Assembly: GCA_002345025.1 (NCBI GenBank)
Contig: DDUX01000020.1
Span: 33,993-66,881, forward strand
Source: Candidatus Accumulibacter iunctus
Lineage (GTDB): Bacteria > Pseudomonadota > Gammaproteobacteria > Burkholderiales > Rhodocyclaceae
Length of the DNA: 32,889 nucleotides
Reading direction: 5' to 3'
The position numbers and the translations under genes were made by a program. A model generated the notes under the pieces. It worked only from the letters and a program-made list of their open reading frames with translations. It was not told the origin of the DNA and ran no database searches. This document shows, piece after piece, positions 29,866 through 32,889 of this stretch; position 1 is the stretch's first letter, and each line of letters starts with the position of its first letter.

Positions 29866-30899
29866 AACGTGTCCCGCCGCAGCCACCAGCGCCTCAGGGG
29901 TTCGAGCCGGAAACGGTAGCGCTTCGCGCCGGATCCTTCGTCGGGCCACCAGTAGGCATCGCGTTGCAGGATGTCGCGCAGGCGGATGAAAGTGCGCCTC
30001 GCCTGTTCCGTGGTCGCCTCGCCCATACGCTCTTCGAGCGCCGCGAGAAGGCTTTCCGGACGGGCGCCGCTCGGGTCACGAGCGGCGAGATTGAGCATCG
30101 CCTGCGCGTGATCGGCGTCGGCTCGGGAAAGTTGCTGGGACAGGCGGCCTTGCCAGTGGTGAAAATCGTTATCGGCACCGGGTTGGACCAACTTGTCCAT
30201 CGCTTGCTCGATCAAACTGGCGGCACTTGCGCCGGGGTTGGCGCCGATCAGGCTGCGCAGGTGGTGAAAGGTCGCCTGCAGGTAGTAGGGCTGCGGCCAC
30301 TGGACGGCGGTGACAATGCTCCCCGCGTCATCTTCGCTCAGAGGGATCCGGTCGAGAAACCGGCGTACTCGCTGCACGCCGGTTAGCGGGTCGTTACGAA
30401 TCATGTTGAAGAGCAGGATCGGTAGTTCATCAACGTAGATCAGCCAGCGCTCTTCCATCTGCGCAATCAGCTGCAAAACGTCGCCGCCAACCTGGGTCCA
30501 GTCCTCGGCGCTGCCTTCACCGAGTTCCACGCCGAACGATCCGGCGCCGGGCAGCGGGATTTTGACCGACTTGATTCGTCGGCCGATGGCAGCGAGGGCA
30601 TCACCGATCGCGCCAGCGCTCCTCGCGGTGAGTGAAGAGACTTCCGGCTGGAGAGCGGCTTCCAGCTTGTCGAGGAAGCCGCTCTCGTCGACGCAGGATG
30701 CTACGTTGATCTCGATCGCACGCCAACCGGCGGCGCGGACTTGTTTCATCACGGCGCGGGCGGCGGATGTCTTGCCAATCCGCCGTGGTCCGAGCAACAG
30801 GATGTCATCGTTGTCGAGAATATCCTGAAGACGCGCAACGACTGCTTCACGGCCGAAGAAATCGTGCCCTTCGACCGGTGAACCGGCTATGTTGTGCAT
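29862..30899 (-). CDS. AAA-type ATPase, archaeal-ATPase-like (first gene of ATPase pair)
   Basis: The 345-aa single-domain protein has the FFGREAVVARLQDIL lead-in, Walker A LLGPRRIGKTSAAR with Lys43, Walker B WLIYVDELPILL near 152-163, and a C-terminal winged-helix-like region ending YRFRLEPLRRWWLRRDTL. This pattern is that of the ATPase_2 (archaeal ATPase, MNS clade) group found in conflict and mobile loci. ATG 30899 follows GAGGA 9-10 nt upstream. Its stop overlaps the start of the larger ATPase by 4 nt, so equimolar synthesis and a direct complex are likely. The two proteins share P-loop folds but not overall architecture. No effector domain is obvious in either. Confidence 0.8.
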   Translation of the reverse strand: MHNIAGSPVEGHDFFGREAVVARLQDILDNDDILLLGPRRIGKTSAARAVMKQVRAAGWRAIEINVASCVDESGFLDKLEAALQPEVSSLTARSAGAIGDALAAIGRRIKSVKIPLPGAGSFGVELGEGSAEDWTQVGGDVLQLIAQMEERWLIYVDELPILLFNMIRNDPLTGVQRVRRFLDRIPLSEDDAGSIVTAVQWPQPYYLQATFHHLRSLIGANPGASAASLIEQAMDKLVQPGADNDFHHWQGRLSQQLSRADADHAQAMLNLAARDPSGARPESLLAALEERMGEATTEQARRTFIRLRDILQRDAYWWPDEGSGAKRYRFRLEPLRRWWLRRDTL

Positions 30900-30931
30900 G
30901 AGTGCGCTTCCTCGAGATTGAGTGCAAAAGA

Positions 30932-30943
30932 ATTATAGCGCTA
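30932..30943 (-). promoter_or_regulatory. Consensus -10 and TAGCGCTA palindrome upstream of the ATPase pair
   Basis: On the minus strand TATAAT is read at 30937-30932, about 33 bases before the ATG of the first ATPase. The perfect palindrome TAGCGCTA (30936-30943) overlaps its edge and is flanked by AATT on both sides. No good -35 is seen at 16-18 bp; TTGCAA is only 14 bp away. An operator overlapping a -10 fits repression of a normally silent accessory operon. Confidence 0.5.
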
Positions 30944-31122
30944 AATTTTCTTTGCAATCGACCTGATGCTGGCCTTGGCGCCAGGATCCGGCTTGGCGTT
31001 CCGATCGCGAGCACATCAAGGAAGGTCCGCGACTGCAGCAATTGGGTGGAACGTCACGGCAGTGCAAACGAGCATGACATTCGCGGCCCCGGCGCCAGGC
31101 AGCCGGGCAGGCGGAAAAAGAA

Positions 31123-31354
31123 GAGTGATCTCGGCGTCCCCGGTGGCCTGCTGCTGCTGCCGCGAGCGGTGACGTCGATTCTCGTCGCCGACATGCATGG
31201 GCAGATCGACAACCTCCTCAGTTGACGCCGTGCTGGTGCCGCTGGTCTACCCGGTCGACGCCGTCAGGCGATCATCGGCCGTCTGGAAGACGAAGGCGCT
31301 TGCCAGATTGTGAGGAGATCGCCGCGGGCAGTCCGAGAGGCAAGGCACGCGTGA
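31123..31354 (+). pseudogene. Decayed, internally deleted copy of the PPP-type metallophosphoesterase gene
   Basis: Bases 31123-31220 match 23202-23299 of the intact gene at 95 of 98 positions. Bases 31221-31354 then resume at the equivalent of 23953-24087 with lower identity, one single-base deletion near 31267, and the same terminal repeat. The join removes 653 bases, which carried the GDAVH, GNHD, His360 and GHTPM motifs, and shifts the frame. The 5' 626 bases of the gene are absent. No product is expected. It lies on the same strand as the intact copy, about 7 kb away, with the minus-strand accessory genes in between. Confidence 0.88.
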
Positions 31355-31372
31355 GCGAATGACGGGACATGT
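31315..31372 (+). repeat. 58-bp dispersed element, copy C
   Basis: This copy is identical to copy B at 55 of 58 positions and forms the end of the decayed phosphatase copy. A short stem (GGGAC/GTCCC) follows around 31364-31384. Together with copy B it brackets the accessory genes as direct repeats. Confidence 0.85.
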
Positions 31373-31523
31373 GTCGGGAGTCCCTTCCCGCCCGCGGCGG
31401 CAGACCGAAGAGCGTGACACGGCGGCATGATACGCCGGTGGTGCGCGTGTAGGCGAAGGAACGCACGGCGGCTGCTGAAGCCGCTAGAATGCTGCGCACT
31501 CTCTTTCCCGGGTTGTCGTGCCG

Positions 31524-32369
31524 ATGAACTGGTTTCATGAACTCAGCTCGCTCGAGCTGGCCGCTTTTGTCATTGGCGTCGTCGCGCTGCTGTCGGTCAT
31601 CGGCGTCGCGCTGGTGGCACCGCGTGTGCGCTCGTCACGGCTGCACCAGCATTTCGACAACGGCACCATCGCTGGCCTGCTGTCGGCGCTGATCGGCGTC
31701 TACGCGGTCGCCGCCGGCCTGACCGCGGTCGCGGTCTGGGGCAACATGGTCGATGCCGGCAGTGACGTCAGTCAGGAGGCGGCGGCAATCGCCGTCCTCT
31801 ACCACGATCTCGGCGGCTACCCGCCGCCGCTCAGGCAGCAGGGGCGGCGGGCGCTGATCGCCTATACGAAGTATGTGATCAATGTCGAATGGCCACTGCA
31901 CCAGAAGGGGCAGTTGCCGCCGGATACCCTACGCATCATCGAAAAGGCGCAAAACTCGATCGTTTCCTTCGAGCCGGTGACCGAGGGCCAGAAGATCATC
32001 CAGGCGCAGGTGCTGCGCTCGTACAACCACCTCCTGCAGGCGCACTGGCAGCGCCTGCAGGCGGTTCGCGACACCGCGCTGCCGGCCGAGCTGTGGATCG
32101 TCGTCATCCTGCTCGGGTCGATCGCCATCTCGTCGTGCTTCCTGCTGCGCGTCGACAGCTTTGCCATGCATGCGACGGTGACCCTGCTGGTGGCGGCACC
32201 GATCGCCCTCGTGCTCTATTTCATCGCCGTCAGCGACCATCCGTTCCAGGGCGGGATCAACGTTTCGGCAGCGCCGTACCGCGAGGTGCTGGAGAAGATG
32301 CTGCTGTTTGCCGAGGTCGAGGAGGGCGCTGAAGCCGCTGCCGCGGGATCTGCCGTTCCGGCGCAGTGA
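31524..32369 (+). CDS. DUF4239-family membrane protein
   Basis: The 281-aa protein has four predicted membrane helices: two near the N-terminus (about residues 12-34 and 50-74) and two in the second half (about 194-212 and 217-236). A helical soluble loop lies between them, with the conserved EAAAIAVLYHDLGGYP and RRALIAYTKYVINVEWP segments typical of DUF4239 (bestrophin-like) proteins. The C-terminus, after DHPFQGGINVSAAPY, is a conserved DHPF family feature followed by an acidic Ala-rich tail. Function is unknown. ATG 31524 is used; GTG 31518 is also possible, and neither has a strong Shine-Dalgarno. It converges on epmA with a gap of about 40 bases. Confidence 0.78.
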   Translation: MNWFHELSSLELAAFVIGVVALLSVIGVALVAPRVRSSRLHQHFDNGTIAGLLSALIGVYAVAAGLTAVAVWGNMVDAGSDVSQEAAAIAVLYHDLGGYPPPLRQQGRRALIAYTKYVINVEWPLHQKGQLPPDTLRIIEKAQNSIVSFEPVTEGQKIIQAQVLRSYNHLLQAHWQRLQAVRDTALPAELWIVVILLGSIAISSCFLLRVDSFAMHATVTLLVAAPIALVLYFIAVSDHPFQGGINVSAAPYREVLEKMLLFAEVEEGAEAAAAGSAVPAQ

Positions 32370-32408
32370 TGCCCGCCTATCGCCGCGGCTGCCGCTGCGC
32401 GGCGGTGT

Positions 32409-32829
32409 TCAGCCGCGCCGGCAGGGAAAACTCAGCACTTCCTGCAGCGAGCCGGCATCGACGGCCAGCATGACCAGACGGTCGAGGCCGAGGGCGACGC
32501 CGCTGCAATCGGGCAGGCCGCTGTCGATGGCGGCGAGGAATTCCTCGTCGATCGGTACCGCCGGCAGCCCCAGTTCGCTGCGCCGCTGCAGGTCGGCGGC
32601 GAAGCGGCGCCGCTGTTCGCCGGCGTCGAGCAGCTCGTGGTAGCCGTTGGCGAGTTCGACGCCGCGAAAATACAGCTCGAAACGCGCCGCCACCGGCTGG
32701 CCGTCGCTGTCGCTGCGCAGGCGGGCGAGCGCCGCCTGCGACGGCGGGTAATCGATGACGAAGCACAGTTCGTCGCGGCCGAGATGCGGTTCGATCGCCT
32801 GGCTCATCAACAGCTCGAGCCAGGGGTCG
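32409..32829 (-). CDS. epmA: EF-P beta-lysylation ligase EpmA (GenX/PoxA), C-terminal part
   Basis: EpmA is a class II lysyl-tRNA synthetase paralog that attaches (R)-beta-lysine to elongation factor P. Only about 140 C-terminal residues are present. The order is DPWLELL (codons above 32808), FVIDYPPSQAALARL, ARFELYFRGVELANGYHEL, the LPAVPIDEEFLAAI segment, and motif 3 CSGVALGLDRLVMLA, matching E. coli EpmA along its length and ending at the family C-terminus. The gene is cut by the contig edge. Coding similarity stops at 32829, where adapter-like sequence begins, so any start codon inside the window is artificial. Confidence 0.92.
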
Positions 32830-32889
32830 AGATCGGAAGAGCGTCGGGTAGGGGAAGAGGGGAGATTTCGGGGGGTGCCGTATTATTAA
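32830..32889. other. Illumina adapter read-through at contig end (not genomic)
   Basis: From 32830 the sequence begins AGATCGGAAGAGCGTCG, the exact start of the common Illumina TruSeq adapter, and continues through 32887 as a recognisable but error-rich copy of it (mostly T to G changes, ending CCGTATTATT). It replaces the expected upstream epmA codons. It should be trimmed and carries no biology. Confidence 0.93.

Larger units (their letters stand above)
30900..31523. other. 624-bp region without an intact gene
   Basis: From left to right it holds the candidate promoter of the ATPase operon (30932-30943), about 160 bases (30960-31122) in which I see nothing recognisable, the decayed phosphatase copy (31123-31354) with the 58-bp element C at its end, and about 150 bases before the DUF4239 gene with a possible weak -10 (TAGAAT near 31483). 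Confidence 0.6.

Noticed and set aside
29866..29949. Longer start for the large ATPase at 29949
   Set aside because: The ATGA overlap at 29862-29865 gives a natural coupled start; the extra 28 residues are Arg/Pro/Ala-rich and lie inside the preceding gene.
31272..31538. Minus-strand open frames across the 58-bp elements (also near 24044-24484 and 6021-6203)
   Set aside because: Their similarity to each other comes from the dispersed repeat itself; they have no ribosome site and no domain.

Overview
The window is a GC-rich chromosomal contig segment, most likely from a betaproteobacterium of the Rhodocyclales, and plausibly a Candidatus Accumulibacter-type polyphosphate accumulator. This is an inference from gene order (fabD-fabG-acpP-fabF-ygfX converging on nadB) and from the density of low-affinity phosphate transport genes. 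No rRNA, tRNA, CRISPR array or transposase gene was seen. The left end cuts through fabD. The right end cuts through epmA and finishes in about 60 bases that read as Illumina adapter, so this is a contig edge.

Region 1 (1-9442) is housekeeping. On the + strand lies the fatty acid synthesis run fabD (partial), fabG, acpP, fabF, followed by a YgfX-type membrane protein. The - strand carries nadB, galU, a small membrane protein and a SAM methyltransferase. The + strand then carries the circularly permuted GTPase RbgA/YlqF and a PlsC-type acyltransferase.

Region 2 (9654-14394) holds a large MalT-like LuxR regulator. It is followed by a two-gene unit: an orphan ParA ATPase and a Lys/Ala-repeat protein that appears to end in a ribbon-helix-helix domain. 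Three ATGGCCC repeats and a candidate promoter precede parA, and a strong terminator closes the unit. I regard this as the best candidate for an undescribed intracellular positioning system.

Region 3 (14631-24087) is a phosphate and ion transport cluster. The order is DUF47 - Pit (H+-type signature) - DUF47 - terminator, a divergent UspA, an NhaD-like Na+/H+ antiporter with a small membrane protein, then a third DUF47 gene - a second Pit (SLC20-like signature) - a P-loop NTPase - a PPP-type metallophosphatase. The last two genes overlap by 4 nt. Together they suggest phosphate movement coupled to both proton and sodium gradients, with accessory DUF47 proteins and a kinase/phosphatase-like pair attached.

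Region 4 (24106-31372) looks accessory. All five genes are on the - strand: a small membrane protein, floA, a long-form nfeD protease, and an operon of two AAA-type ATPases with a 4-nt overlap, the second carrying winged-helix and TPR segments. The block is bracketed by the 3' end of the phosphatase gene on the left and by a decayed, internally deleted copy of that gene on the right. A 58-bp dispersed element ends both brackets, and a third copy lies next to galU.

Region 5 (31524-32889) has a DUF4239 membrane protein, the C-terminal part of epmA, and the adapter-like contig end.
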